From: Nonomuraea sp. SYSU D8015
Lineage (GTDB): Bacteria; Actinomycetota; Actinomycetes; Streptosporangiales; Streptosporangiaceae
DNA: 64,000 nt
Assembly (NCBI RefSeq): GCF_008065375.1
Contig: NZ_VJYI01000001.1
Span: 558,001-622,000, forward strand
Direction: 5' to 3'
Part shown: piece by piece, positions 24,929 to 34,565 of the stretch
Layout of the letters: each line of letters starts with the position of its first letter
Numbering within the stretch: position 1 is the first letter of the stretch
Program-made: the position numbers and the translations under genes
Notes under the pieces: generated by a model
Seen by the model: the letters and a program-made list of their open reading frames with translations, nothing else
Databases searched by the model: none
What the model was told of the DNA's origin: nothing

Positions 24929-25855
24929 ATGTACGAGATCACCGTTCTGGAGCTGCCGGACGACTTCGAGGGCAAGGTCGTGGCGACACTGGTCTCGCGG
25001 ACGACCGGGTCCCGAAGGGCGGTGCTCTACCTGCACGGGTTCACCGACTACTTCTTCCAGGACCACCTGGCCGACCACTACGTCCAGCGCGGCATCGACT
25101 TCTACGCACTCGACCTGCGCAAGTACGGCCGCTCGCTTCTGCCGCACCAGACCAGGGGCCTGATCAGGAGCGTCACCGACTACTTCCCCGAGATCGACGA
25201 GGCCGTCCGCATCATCAGACGCGACCACGACGAGCTGACGATCAACGCGCATTCGACCGGCGGCCTGATCGCCCCGCTGTGGGCCGACCGCGTCCGCGGC
25301 CGCGGCCTGGTGCACGGCCTCGTGCTCAACAGCCCGTTCTTCGACCTGAACGTGCCCGCGCCGCTGCGCCTGGCCGCCGACCTGCTCAAGACGCCGCTGT
25401 CGTACACGCGCCGGGCGCTGCCGCTCGGCATCAGCACCGCGTACGGCCAGAGCCTGCACCGCGAGCACGGCGGCGAGTGGGACTACGACCTGGAGCTCAA
25501 GCCGCTGGGCGGCTTCTCGGTGCACGCCATGTGGCTGGCCGCGATCCGCCGGGCGCAGCGCCGCCTGCATCGGGGCCTCGCGGTGGACGTGCCGGTCCTG
25601 GTGCTGGCCTCCTCGAATGGCCTGCGGGTACGCGACTTCGTCCCCGAAGCCCGCTCGGCCGACATCGTGCTGGACCCGCGGCAGATCGCCCGCTGGGCCA
25701 CCGCGGTCGGGCCGCACGTCACGTGCGTCCGCATCCGGGACGGCCTGCACGACCTGGTGCTGTCGGCGGAGCCGGTGCGCAAGCAGGTGTTCGCCGAGCT
25801 CGACCGCTGGATGAACGCGTATCTTGGTCCGCGTCTGGCGGATCGAGACACGTAG
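24929..25855 (+). CDS. alpha/beta hydrolase (monoglyceride-lipase/serine aminopeptidase S33-like)
   Basis: The 308-residue hydrolase has the oxyanion strand VLYLHGFTDYFFQDHLADHY, a nucleophile elbow NAHSTGG (AHSTG instead of GxSxG), and a late His in RIRDGLHDLVLS. It resembles lysophospholipase/monoglyceride lipases. ATG 24929 lies seven bases after TATCGT (24916-24921), which is formed by the last codons of the crotonase gene, so it can be made from its own leaderless mRNA as well as by read-through. A role with the crotonase in acyl-lipid turnover is an inference. Confidence 0.9.
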   Translation: MYEITVLELPDDFEGKVVATLVSRTTGSRRAVLYLHGFTDYFFQDHLADHYVQRGIDFYALDLRKYGRSLLPHQTRGLIRSVTDYFPEIDEAVRIIRRDHDELTINAHSTGGLIAPLWADRVRGRGLVHGLVLNSPFFDLNVPAPLRLAADLLKTPLSYTRRALPLGISTAYGQSLHREHGGEWDYDLELKPLGGFSVHAMWLAAIRRAQRRLHRGLAVDVPVLVLASSNGLRVRDFVPEARSADIVLDPRQIARWATAVGPHVTCVRIRDGLHDLVLSAEPVRKQVFAELDRWMNAYLGPRLADRDT

Positions 25856-25877
25856 CGGACGAAGTCCGCACGCATGT

Positions 25878-27383
25878 CTACCAGGGGAACGAGAACAACC
25901 CGTAGTACGCGGCCGCCACCATCAGCAGGCCGGTGCCGCCCAGCACGCCCGCGACCGCGACGTGCTGCCAGCGGCTCGGTTGCATGCCCTCACGCAGCGC
26001 CGACACGAACGCCGCCACCGCCGTGACCTCCTGGATCAGCATGAGCACGGCGAGCGCCCGCACGACCAGCCATCCGGCCAGCACGGCGGGCCAGGCGCCC
26101 GCCTGGTTGATCGAGAACAGCACCAGCAGCGTGATGAACGCCACCACCGACGCCAGCAGGCCCAGGCTGGTCCACGCGATCCTGACCAGCCGGCGCCTGA
26201 TCGGCTTCCACAGCCGGGCGTTGGCCTCGACCGCGATGTGGCCGCGGCCGCGCAGGCGTACGACGATGGCGGCCACCGGGCCGGCCACGTAGCCGACGGC
26301 GGCCAGGCAGATCGTCAGGCCCAGCATCGTGCCGCCCGCGTACCAGGGGGCCTCGGGGACGTCGGCGGCCTCGAACCGCTGCACGGGGGTGGCGCCCGCC
26401 ATGTGCACCGACGGCTTCGCGGTGGCCGGCAGGCCGGTGATCCAGTTGGCGAGGGTCTCCAGGTAGCCCTTGGTGAACGGGCCGCCGTGGACGCGCATGG
26501 CGTGGTCGCCGTCGGCCATGAAGCGGATCGTGTAGGCGTCGTTGCCCGCCTTGTCCATCGCCGTGATGAGCGCCTTGGTGGACTCCACGAAGGGGATCGA
26601 GGGGTCCGTCGTGCCGTAGAACGCCAGGACCGGCTGCTTCATCTGGCTTAAAGCGGGCATCGCGTCGTAGCGCAGGAAGTCGAAGCCGACCCCGCCCATC
26701 GCCCGCGTCAGCAGGTCGCGCGCGCCGATCGGGGCGTGCAGCCGCAGCAGCTGCTCGTTCAGCGCCCAGGCCACCTGCCGGAGCGGGGAGACGTTCGGCG
26801 ACGACACCAGCACCACGAACCCCACCGCCGTGCTCTTGGCCGCCGCGATCGGCACCACCCAGCCGCCCTCGCTGACGCCCCAGATGCCGACGCGCGCCGG
26901 GTCGACCTCCGGCAGGGTGCGCAGGTATTCGACCATGCGCAGCGCGTCGTCGGCGAGCAGGGAGAAGTCGCGCTCGCGGAAGTTGTAGCCGACCGTGCGC
27001 TTGTCGAACGCGATCGTCACCACGCCCGCCTTGGCCAGGAACTCGGCCTGCGGCGTGAACTCGGTGCGCGAGCCGTTGCCCGACCCCGAGACGAACACCA
27101 TCGCCGGATGCCGGCCGGGCTTCGTCGGCACCCGGAGCGTGCCGTACAGCCGCTGGCCCTCCGCCGCGACGGAGATCTCCCGCCTGTGGATGGGGTCGAC
27201 CGCCACCACCGGCTTCAGCTCGCTCGCGGGCTGGGCCGGGATCGTCTGGAAGGATGGATCGACCTTGAGCGGTGGCGGGTCGAACGCGGGCGGCAGCACA
27301 TAGCCGACCGTCGCAAGAGCCACCAGCACCAGGCCGGCGGCGACGCTCAAGGTGCCACGGCCAGTGCGCATCGGCCTCCCCAT
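25878..27383 (-). CDS. membrane-anchored alpha/beta hydrolase (dienelactone-hydrolase-like) with C-terminal helices
   Basis: The 501-residue protein has an N-terminal membrane anchor (GTLSVAAGLVLVALATVGYV), an extracytoplasmic alpha/beta hydrolase with MVFVSGSGNGSRTEF and nucleophile WGVSEGGW, an Asp loop YGTTDPSIPF and a His in DGDHAMRVHGG. After residue ~345 come about four membrane helices. The catalytic triad (Ser-Asp-His) is intact. Start is ATG 27383 or ATG 27371; GGGGAGG lies between them, so either is possible. It is convergent with the preceding hydrolase. The natural substrate is unknown. Confidence 0.85.
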   Translation of the reverse strand: MGRPMRTGRGTLSVAAGLVLVALATVGYVLPPAFDPPPLKVDPSFQTIPAQPASELKPVVAVDPIHRREISVAAEGQRLYGTLRVPTKPGRHPAMVFVSGSGNGSRTEFTPQAEFLAKAGVVTIAFDKRTVGYNFRERDFSLLADDALRMVEYLRTLPEVDPARVGIWGVSEGGWVVPIAAAKSTAVGFVVLVSSPNVSPLRQVAWALNEQLLRLHAPIGARDLLTRAMGGVGFDFLRYDAMPALSQMKQPVLAFYGTTDPSIPFVESTKALITAMDKAGNDAYTIRFMADGDHAMRVHGGPFTKGYLETLANWITGLPATAKPSVHMAGATPVQRFEAADVPEAPWYAGGTMLGLTICLAAVGYVAGPVAAIVVRLRGRGHIAVEANARLWKPIRRRLVRIAWTSLGLLASVVAFITLLVLFSINQAGAWPAVLAGWLVVRALAVLMLIQEVTAVAAFVSALREGMQPSRWQHVAVAGVLGGTGLLMVAAAYYGLFSFPW

Positions 27384-27478
27384 GTGCGTAGAATTCCCCG
27401 CTGATCTTCCAGCCTACTCCCGGCTCTTGTGACGGCAGGGACCGCATTTGTCGGTGGGAAATGTTAGCTTCCTGCGAC

Positions 27479-28591
27479 ATGCGGATCCTGCACACCTCCG
27501 ACTGGCATCTGGGGCGCACCTTCCACCGCGAGAGCCTGCTCTCGGGTCAGGCGGCGTTCGTCGATCACCTGGTGGAGACCGTGCGGGCCGAGCGGGTCGA
27601 CGTGGTGGCGATCGCCGGCGACGTCTACGACCGCGCGTTGCCGCCGGTCGACGCGGTCGCCCTGCTCGACGAGGCGCTCGCCCGGCTGAGCTCGGCGGGG
27701 GCGCGGGTGGTGCTGATCAGCGGCAACCACGACTCGGCGCTGCGGCTGCGGTTCGGGTCCGCGCTGTTCGAGTCGGCCGGAGTGCACGTGCGTGCCTCGC
27801 CCGATCTGTCCTGGGAGCCGGTGCTGGTGGACGACGTGGCCTTCTACGGCATCCCCTACCTGGAGCCGGAGCTGGTGCGCGCCCAGTGGGAGCTGCCCAA
27901 GGGCGCGAGTCACACGGCCGCCATCACGTACGCGATGGACCGCGTCCGGGCCGACGCCGCCCGCCACCGCGCCTCGGTGGTGCTGGCCCACTGCTTCGTG
28001 ACCGGGGGGCAGGCCAGCGACAGCGAGCGCGACATCAGCGTGGGCGGGGTGGCGCACGTGCCGCTGAGGGCGTTCGACGGGGTCGACTACGTCGCGCTCG
28101 GGCACCTGCACGGGCGGCAGCGGATGTCCGAGACCGTGCGTTACTCCGGATCGCCGCTCGCCTACTCCTTCTCCGAGGCCGGCCACGTCAAGGGCTCGTG
28201 GCTGGTCACGCTGGGGTCTTCGGTCGAGTTCGTCCCGGCTCCCGTGCCGCGGCCCGTCGGGCGGTTGCGCGGCGAGCTGGAAGACCTGCTGACACATCCG
28301 AGCTACGCCTCCTTCGAGGACCACTGGCTCCAGGTCACCCTCACCGACGCCGTCCGCCCCAAATCCGCCATGGACCGGCTGCGCGCCCGCTTCCCCCACA
28401 CCCTCGCCCTCTCCTTCGACCCGGTCGGCGCCGTCCCCGCCGCTCAGCCCGCCCGGCTCAGTGGGCGGCCCGAGGCCGAGGTGGCGCTCGACTTCGTTCG
28501 CGAAGTACGCGGCGAGCCTGCCGCACCTGAGGAGGAAGACCTGCTAAGACAGGCCATCGAGGCGTCGAGGGCGAAGGAGACGATGGCGTAG
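27479..28591 (+). CDS. sbcD: exonuclease subunit SbcD (Mre11 homologue)
   Basis: The 370-residue nuclease opens MRILHTSDWHLG and shows the phosphoesterase metal motifs in order: DxH (SDWH), GDVYDR, GNHDS, the AHCF histidine and GHLHG. With SbcC it degrades DNA ends and hairpins. ATG 27479 comes eight bases after TAGCTT (27465-27470) and has no ribosome site, so the mRNA is likely leaderless. SbcC begins on the base after its stop codon. Length matches actinobacterial SbcD. Confidence 0.97.
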   Translation: MRILHTSDWHLGRTFHRESLLSGQAAFVDHLVETVRAERVDVVAIAGDVYDRALPPVDAVALLDEALARLSSAGARVVLISGNHDSALRLRFGSALFESAGVHVRASPDLSWEPVLVDDVAFYGIPYLEPELVRAQWELPKGASHTAAITYAMDRVRADAARHRASVVLAHCFVTGGQASDSERDISVGGVAHVPLRAFDGVDYVALGHLHGRQRMSETVRYSGSPLAYSFSEAGHVKGSWLVTLGSSVEFVPAPVPRPVGRLRGELEDLLTHPSYASFEDHWLQVTLTDAVRPKSAMDRLRARFPHTLALSFDPVGAVPAAQPARLSGRPEAEVALDFVREVRGEPAAPEEEDLLRQAIEASRAKETMA

Positions 28592-31500
28592 ATGCGGCCG
28601 CACAGGCTCACGCTGACGGCGTTCGGGTCCTTCCCCGGCACCGAGACGGTCGACTTCGACGCCCTGGCCGAGGCGGGCCTCTTCCTCGTCCACGGGCCGA
28701 CCGGGGCGGGCAAGACCACGATCCTCGACGCGCTGTGCTTCGCCCTCTACGGCCAGGTCCCCGGGCAGCGCAACAGCGCCCGCAGCCTGCGCTGCGACCA
28801 CGCTCCGCCCTCGGCCGGCCCGTCGGTGACGCTGGAGGTGTCGATCCGCGGCCGCTTATTCCGCATCCAGCGCTCTCCCTCCTGGCAGCGTCCCAAGCTG
28901 CGCGGCACCGGCGTCACCGAGGAGAAGTCCAAGGTCGTCGTCTCGGAGCGGCAGGGGTCGTCCTGGCACGGCCTGACCACCCGGCTGGACGAGGCCGGGG
29001 ATCTCGTGGGCGGGCTCCTCGGCATGAACGCCGACCAGTTCTGGCAGGTGGCGATGCTGCCCCAGGGCGACTTCGCCAAGTTCCTGCGTGCCGACGGTGA
29101 GGAGCGGGCCAAGCTGCTGGAGCGGCTCTTCACGGTCAAGGTGTACGCGGCGGCGGAGTCGTGGCTGGCCGAGCAGCGCAAGCTCGCGTGGCGGGAGGCG
29201 CAGGAGCTCCGGCAGCAGGTGGACTTCGCCATCCAGCGGGTGGAGGAGGCGGCGGGCGACGACCTCCGCGCGGCTCTCACGCGGGTGGAGGGGCACTCGC
29301 CTGTGCCTGTCGCGTCCGAGGTGGCGGTCGGGCGCGCGGGCGACCGGCCCGGCGACGACGCGCCACCCACTCCTGACGTCGATCCCCTGGGCTGGGCCGG
29401 GGCTCTCCGCGACGCCGCGCGGGCCGTCGTGACGCGGACGGTGGAGGAGCACGAGGCGGCCGGCCGGGCGTCGCGGGCGGCACGCCTGCGCTTCGAGCAG
29501 GCCGCCGCCCTCGCCGACCGGCAACGCCGCTACGCCGAGGCGCTCACCGCCCGCCGCACCCTCGACGAACGGGCCGACGAGCGGGCCGACCTCCAGGCGA
29601 TCCTGGACGACGCCGCCCGAGCCGACCGGGTGATCCCCCTCATCACGGCCGCCAGGCAACGCGAGGAGGCCGCCGCCAAGGCCCGCACCCTGGCCGCCGA
29701 CGCCCTCGCCCGCGCCCGCCCCCTCCTCACCACCACACCCTCCGAAACGGGAGGAGACCCAACCCGCGTCGGCGGGGCGGAGGACGCGGTCGCCCGTGCG
29801 CGAGGGGACGTCGGCGGGTCACAAGGTGCGGCCGTCCCTGCGCAGGGCGCCGTCGGCCCAGTGGCGGACGCCGCCGCAAAGGCGAGCGGCGATGCCGCCC
29901 ATACGAGAGGTGATGCCGCCGGGCGGGGAGGCGATGACGCTCAGGCGGGAGGTGAGGCCGCCGGGGCGCGAGGCGGTGGCCTTCACACGAGAAGCCAGGC
30001 CGCTCGTGCGGTGGCCGGTGTCGCAGGTTGGGGATCGGACGACGCTCGGATGGACGGCGGTAGGACGGGACAGGCGGCTCTCGCGCGGCCCACGGTGGCC
30101 GAGCTGGCGGCGTTGGAGCGGCAGCGGCAGGCGGAGATCGCGCGGCTGTCGGAGCTGATCACCGAAGAGGCCAGACTGTCCGTGGTCCGGCGCGACCTGC
30201 TGCGCGTGGAGGAGGAGCTCGCGGCACTGGTCACCGTAGAGGAGGACGTCAGCGCCCGGCTCGCCCTCCTCCCCGGCCTCATCCAGCAGGCCGACGAAAG
30301 GCTCGCCCAGGCGCGGACGGACGCCGCCAGGATCCCGGCCGTCGAGGCGGTACGCGACGCGGCCGCAGACCTGATCGAGATCGACAGGGAGCTGGCCAGG
30401 CTGACGGTGGAGCTGGACACGCTGACCCAGCGGGAGGCCGAGGTGTCGGCGGCCGACGCCGAGATCCCCGAGCGGCTCGCCGACGCGAGCGCGGCCCTGG
30501 CGGACGTACGCGCGCAGGCGGCGGCCATCCCCGCGGCGTCGGCGGACCTCGACGCCGCCAGGGCCGCCCTGGAGGCCACCCACCGCCGCGAGGCCCTGGC
30601 CGCAGAGCTGGAAGCGGCCGCCGCCGCGCACCAGGTGCTCGTCGACCAGGCCCAGACGCTCCGGGAACGCTGGCTCGACCTGCGCCAGGCCCGCATGGAC
30701 GGGATGGCGGCCGAGCTGGCCCGCGACCTGACCGACGGCCGCCCGTGCGCGGTCTGCGGCTCCGAGCACCACCCCCATCCGGCCTCCCCGGCGCCCAGCG
30801 CGCCCTCCGCGGAGGACGAGCAGGAGGCCGAGAGCGCGCACGAAGCCGCCCTGGCCGAACGGGAGGCGGCCGAACGGGCCCTCGCCTCGCTCGAGTCCCG
30901 GCATGCGGCCGCGGTGGAGGCCACCGGCGGACTGGACGCCGACAGCGCCGAGGCGCAGGTCCGGCAGGAAGAGGAGGAGCTGGCCCGCCTTGAGGCGGTG
31001 GCCGGCCGCGAGCCCGCCCTGGCCGCCGCCCTCGACCGGGTCGAAGCCGAACGCGAACGGATCAGGGACCTGGCCAGGGAGATCGCCGAGGCTCTGGCCG
31101 CCCACCGCGCCCACCGCGCCCGCCTGGAAACCGAGCGCACCCGCCTCCACAGCCGCCTCACCCAGGCGATCCAGCCCGCCGAGCCCGCCGCTCGTCCCGA
31201 GACGGCCGTGGCGAGCCGGGACGCCGGTCCGCAGGCCGCTCCCGCCGCTCAGGCCGCTCAGGCCGCGCCCATGGGGACGGGCGCCGACCCTGAGGCCACC
31301 CTCGCCTCTCGGGTCGTGCCCATGGGAACGGGTCCGGTTCCCGATGGCGCGCTCGGGGAGGCGGTCGGGAGGACTACGGATGCCGGCCTGGAGGATGCGC
31401 AGGCCGTCAGCGAGGCGGCTCCCCGTGCGGGTGGTGGCGTTGACGGGGTCGTCGGTCGTGCGGGTGGCGGCGTTGACGGGGCGGCCGGTCGGGCGGGCGA

Positions 31501-32770
31501 CCAGGTCGACGGTGCGGCTGTGCTGGGCGCCGCTGAGCGGGAGCTGCGCAGGCTGCGGGAGTCGGCCGCCCGGGAGCCGCGGCTGGCGCAGGAGGTCGCG
31601 GCCTTCCACCGGGAGCGGCAGGAGCTGGAGGAGCAGGGCCGGAGGGTGACGGCGCGGCTGGCGGCCTGCCGTACCCGGCACGAGGAGTTGAGCGGAGACG
31701 CCGCGAGGCTCACCGCGCGGCTCGACGCGGCGCGCGGCGGCGACGCGACGCTGACCGCCCGGCTGTCCAGGCTCGGCGACGAGGCAGAGCTGCTGCGCGA
31801 GGCGCTGGAGGCCACCCGGGCGGCGGTGGCGGCCGCCGACGAGCTCGACAGGGCCAGACGGCAGGCCGCGGAGGCGGCGGAAGAGGCGGGGTTCGCCGAC
31901 GTGGAGGACGCGGAGGCCGCGTACCGGAGCCCGGCGGAGCGGGAGGGCAAGACGGAGGCGCTGCGGCGGCTGGACGACGAGCACGCCGCCGTCACCAGCA
32001 CGCTGGCCGACCCCGAGCTGGCCGCGGCCGCGGCGGAGCCCGCCCCGGACATGGCCGCGATCGGGGCCGAGCGGGAGGCGGCCGAGCAGGCGCACACCAG
32101 GCTGGCGAGCCTCCGCGACCGGGCGGCGGCGCGGGCGCGGCGGCTGGAGGAGCTGCACGCCGAGCTGTCGGCCTGCGTCGAGCGGTGGCGCCCGGCGGCC
32201 GCCCGGCACCGGCTAGCCGAGCGGATGGCCGCCCTGGCCGGCGGCACGTCCGGCGACAACCAGTGGAACATGAGCCTGACGTCGTACGTGCTGGGCGAGC
32301 GGCTGCGCCAGGTGGTGGACGCCGCCAACGAGCGCCTCGACCACATGTCGGCCGGCCGCTACCTGCTGCGCCACGACCTGCGCAAGACGGCCGGCTCGCG
32401 GGGCAGGTCGGGCGGCGGGCTGGGGCTGCGCGTGGCCGACGGCTGGACCGGCGTCGACCGCGACCCGGCGACGCTGTCGGGCGGTGAGAGCTTCATCACC
32501 TCCCTGGCCCTGGCGCTGGGCCTGGCGGACGTGGTGACGGCCGAGGCGGGCGGCGCGGAGATCGGTACGTTGTTCGTGGACGAGGGCTTCGGCACCCTGG
32601 ACGAGGACACCTTGGACGGCGTGCTCGACATCCTGGACGGGCTGCGTGACGGGGGCCGCGCCGTGGGCATCGTCAGCCACGTCGCCGAGCTGCGGTCGCG
32701 CATCACCGCCCAGCTCAAGGTAACCAAGACGCGCACAGGGTCTACGCTCACCGCCATAGGCGTCGGATGA
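28592..32770 (+). CDS. sbcC: exonuclease subunit SbcC (Rad50 homologue), expanded
   Basis: The ATPase has an N-terminal Walker A GPTGAGKTTILDAL (about residue 35), long coiled-coil arms, a zinc hook CAVC (C719, C722), then the signature LSGGESF (about residue 1295) and Walker B LFVDEGFGTLDED. At 1392 residues it is some 350 longer than common SbcC. The excess is two Ala/Gly-rich low-complexity blocks, residues ~388-498 and ~865-978, one in each arm on either side of the hook. The second contains tandem GRAGGGVDG units. Core motifs are intact, so the protein should be functional. Confidence 0.96.
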   Translation: MRPHRLTLTAFGSFPGTETVDFDALAEAGLFLVHGPTGAGKTTILDALCFALYGQVPGQRNSARSLRCDHAPPSAGPSVTLEVSIRGRLFRIQRSPSWQRPKLRGTGVTEEKSKVVVSERQGSSWHGLTTRLDEAGDLVGGLLGMNADQFWQVAMLPQGDFAKFLRADGEERAKLLERLFTVKVYAAAESWLAEQRKLAWREAQELRQQVDFAIQRVEEAAGDDLRAALTRVEGHSPVPVASEVAVGRAGDRPGDDAPPTPDVDPLGWAGALRDAARAVVTRTVEEHEAAGRASRAARLRFEQAAALADRQRRYAEALTARRTLDERADERADLQAILDDAARADRVIPLITAARQREEAAAKARTLAADALARARPLLTTTPSETGGDPTRVGGAEDAVARARGDVGGSQGAAVPAQGAVGPVADAAAKASGDAAHTRGDAAGRGGDDAQAGGEAAGARGGGLHTRSQAARAVAGVAGWGSDDARMDGGRTGQAALARPTVAELAALERQRQAEIARLSELITEEARLSVVRRDLLRVEEELAALVTVEEDVSARLALLPGLIQQADERLAQARTDAARIPAVEAVRDAAADLIEIDRELARLTVELDTLTQREAEVSAADAEIPERLADASAALADVRAQAAAIPAASADLDAARAALEATHRREALAAELEAAAAAHQVLVDQAQTLRERWLDLRQARMDGMAAELARDLTDGRPCAVCGSEHHPHPASPAPSAPSAEDEQEAESAHEAALAEREAAERALASLESRHAAAVEATGGLDADSAEAQVRQEEEELARLEAVAGREPALAAALDRVEAERERIRDLAREIAEALAAHRAHRARLETERTRLHSRLTQAIQPAEPAARPETAVASRDAGPQAAPAAQAAQAAPMGTGADPEATLASRVVPMGTGPVPDGALGEAVGRTTDAGLEDAQAVSEAAPRAGGGVDGVVGRAGGGVDGAAGRAGDQVDGAAVLGAAERELRRLRESAAREPRLAQEVAAFHRERQELEEQGRRVTARLAACRTRHEELSGDAARLTARLDAARGGDATLTARLSRLGDEAELLREALEATRAAVAAADELDRARRQAAEAAEEAGFADVEDAEAAYRSPAEREGKTEALRRLDDEHAAVTSTLADPELAAAAAEPAPDMAAIGAEREAAEQAHTRLASLRDRAAARARRLEELHAELSACVERWRPAAARHRLAERMAALAGGTSGDNQWNMSLTSYVLGERLRQVVDAANERLDHMSAGRYLLRHDLRKTAGSRGRSGGGLGLRVADGWTGVDRDPATLSGGESFITSLALALGLADVVTAEAGGAEIGTLFVDEGFGTLDEDTLDGVLDILDGLRDGGRAVGIVSHVAELRSRITAQLKVTKTRTGSTLTAIGVG

Positions 32771-32788
32771 GACAGCAAGGAGAAGGTC

Positions 32789-33673
32789 ATGCGCGTCGTC
32801 GTCACCGGAGCCCACGGCAAGGTCGGGCGGGCGGCCGTCAAGGCGTTGATGGAGGCCGGTCATGAGGTGACCGCCGTCGACGTCACACGCCCGGTCTGGG
32901 AGCGGGACGAGCCGGGCGCCCCCCGCTATCAGCAGGCCGACCTGACCGACGCCGGTCAGGCGTTCGCCGTGGTGCGAGGGGCCGAGGCGGTGGTGCACGC
33001 CGCCGCCATCCCGGACCCGACCCACAACCCGCCGCAGGTGGTGTTCCAGAACAACGTGATGTCGACGTTCAACATGATCGAGGCGGCAGTGCGGTTCGGC
33101 GTGTCCCGGTTCGTGAACATCTCCAGCGAGACCGTGCCCGGGTTCTTCTTCCCCGAGCGGTCGTTCCTGCCCGACTACGCACCCGTGGACGAGGACCACC
33201 CGATCCGGCCGCAGGACCCGTACGCGCTGGCCAAGCACTTCGGCGAGCAGCTCATGGACGCCGCGGTGCGCCGCTCGGACATCAGGTGCATCTCGCTGCG
33301 GCCGAGCTGGGTCCAGCACGAGGGCAACTACGAGCGCAACCTCGGCCCCGTGGTGCGCGATCCGTCCCTGGCCGGGGCGGGTCTGTGGAGCTACATCGAC
33401 GTGTACGACCTGGCGGACGCCATCGTCCTGGCCACCGAGTCCGGCCTGCCCGGCCACGAGGTGTTCTACATCGCCTCCCCGGACAACGTCGGCGGGCGCG
33501 ACTTCGCCGAGGTCCTGCGGCGCCATTTCGGCGACCGGATCGAGCTGCGGCCGCTAGCCCGCCCGGACGCCTCGGGCATCTCCTGCGCGAAGGCCCACCG
33601 CATGCTGGGCTGGAACCCGAAGCGGTCGTGGCGCGACTATCTCGGCGAGGACGGGCGCGCTAAGCAGGCGTAG
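32789..33673 (+). CDS. NAD-dependent epimerase/dehydratase (extended SDR)
   Basis: AAGGAGAAGG precedes ATG 32789. The 294-residue enzyme has the Rossmann motif VTGAHGKVGRAAVKAL, an Asp for the adenine ribose (AVDVTR), HAAAIPDPTH, an SS pair, and the catalytic YALAK. The substrate-binding part has SLRPSWVQHEGNYERNL and a DVYDLADAI helix. Family members act on nucleotide sugars or related hydroxy acids. It follows SbcC by 18 bases and may be in the same transcript, although a functional link is not obvious. Its end overlaps the convergent methyltransferase by 14 bases. Confidence 0.9.
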   Translation: MRVVVTGAHGKVGRAAVKALMEAGHEVTAVDVTRPVWERDEPGAPRYQQADLTDAGQAFAVVRGAEAVVHAAAIPDPTHNPPQVVFQNNVMSTFNMIEAAVRFGVSRFVNISSETVPGFFFPERSFLPDYAPVDEDHPIRPQDPYALAKHFGEQLMDAAVRRSDIRCISLRPSWVQHEGNYERNLGPVVRDPSLAGAGLWSYIDVYDLADAIVLATESGLPGHEVFYIASPDNVGGRDFAEVLRRHFGDRIELRPLARPDASGISCAKAHRMLGWNPKRSWRDYLGEDGRAKQA

Positions 33674-34460
33674 CGACCACCAGGCGGCACAGGTCCACGC
33701 TCACCGGGACGGGCGCGGACCTGGCCGCGACGGCCGGGACGTCGGCAACGCGCACGTGCTCGACGGCCCGCAGACCGTGCTTCTCCAGCAGCGCGGTGAT
33801 CTCCTCGGGGGTGTGGAAGGTCAGCCAGGGCTCGCCGTGTTCGGCGGCCGCCGGCAGCGCGTATCCGGCCATGGTCTCGGCCTGCGCGTCCCGCGCCCCG
33901 GCGGGAAGGGCATATTCCATGACGAGCTCCGATCCGGGCGCGAATGCGCCGAACGCGGAAAGCGTCGCGGACACGGCGTCGGCAGTGAGATACATGCTCA
34001 CGCCGAGCCAGCTGACGAAGGCCGGGCGTGAGGTGTCGAATCCTTCTTCAGCGAGCCGGACGGTCAGATTTTCTTTTTCGAAATCCACGCCGACGAACGT
34101 CAGGAAATCGGGTGGTGTTATTCCGGCGTCGAGCAGCAGGCGGCGTTTCCATTGCTGGGTGGCCGGGTGGTCGACCTCGAAGACGCGTGGCCAGGAGGCG
34201 CGGTAGGCGAAGGTGTCCAGGCCCGCTCCCAGGCTGACGTACTGCTCCAGCCCCGAGGCGCGCAGCCGGTCCTCGGTGTAGCGACTGCGGGCGGTGACCT
34301 GTGCGCGGGTGCCGGACAGGATGAGGTGCCCGCCGTGGAGGCGGTGGTATCCGATCAGCTCGCCGGCCCGGACGCCCAGGAGAGGCGCGGCCAGATGGTC
34401 GTCGAGAATGTGCGGGGGTTCGTCGACCACGAGGTGCGCCGCGCGGGCGGCCGCGGCCAT
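33660..34460 (-). CDS. SAM-dependent methyltransferase, leucine-carboxyl-methyltransferase (TIGR00027) family
   Basis: Features of the family: DEPPHILDDHLAAPLLG near the N-terminus, motif I YVSLGAGLDTFAYR, FEVDHPATQQWKR, and VSWLGVSMYLT. The upstream in-frame residues (SEKPSQTAL) resemble the normal family N-terminus, but there is no ATG, GTG or TTG before TTG 34463. The protein therefore starts at ATG 34460 or TTG 34463 and is a few residues shorter than usual. A good promoter (34500-34529) lies upstream. The substrate is unknown; many members modify polyketide or lipid acids. Confidence 0.88.
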   Translation of the reverse strand: MAAAARAAHLVVDEPPHILDDHLAAPLLGVRAGELIGYHRLHGGHLILSGTRAQVTARSRYTEDRLRASGLEQYVSLGAGLDTFAYRASWPRVFEVDHPATQQWKRRLLLDAGITPPDFLTFVGVDFEKENLTVRLAEEGFDTSRPAFVSWLGVSMYLTADAVSATLSAFGAFAPGSELVMEYALPAGARDAQAETMAGYALPAAAEHGEPWLTFHTPEEITALLEKHGLRAVEHVRVADVPAVAARSAPVPVSVDLCRLVVATPA

Positions 34461-34499
34461 CAATGCCGTTTGGCTCGGTTTCTCGCTGTTCGCGCGGCG

Positions 34500-34529
34500 A
34501 TATTAGCCACGCCGATTATCGGGTGGCAA
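34500..34529 (-). promoter_or_regulatory. promoter of the TIGR00027-type methyltransferase
   Basis: On the minus strand TTGCCA (34524-34529) and TAATAT (34500-34505) are 18 bases apart. Transcription should start near 34493, leaving about a 30-base leader. The 100-base gap around it is AT-rich relative to the rest of the window. Confidence 0.55.
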
Positions 34530-34565
34530 ACACCATAACACGGAGAAGTCAATTACTTATAACGC

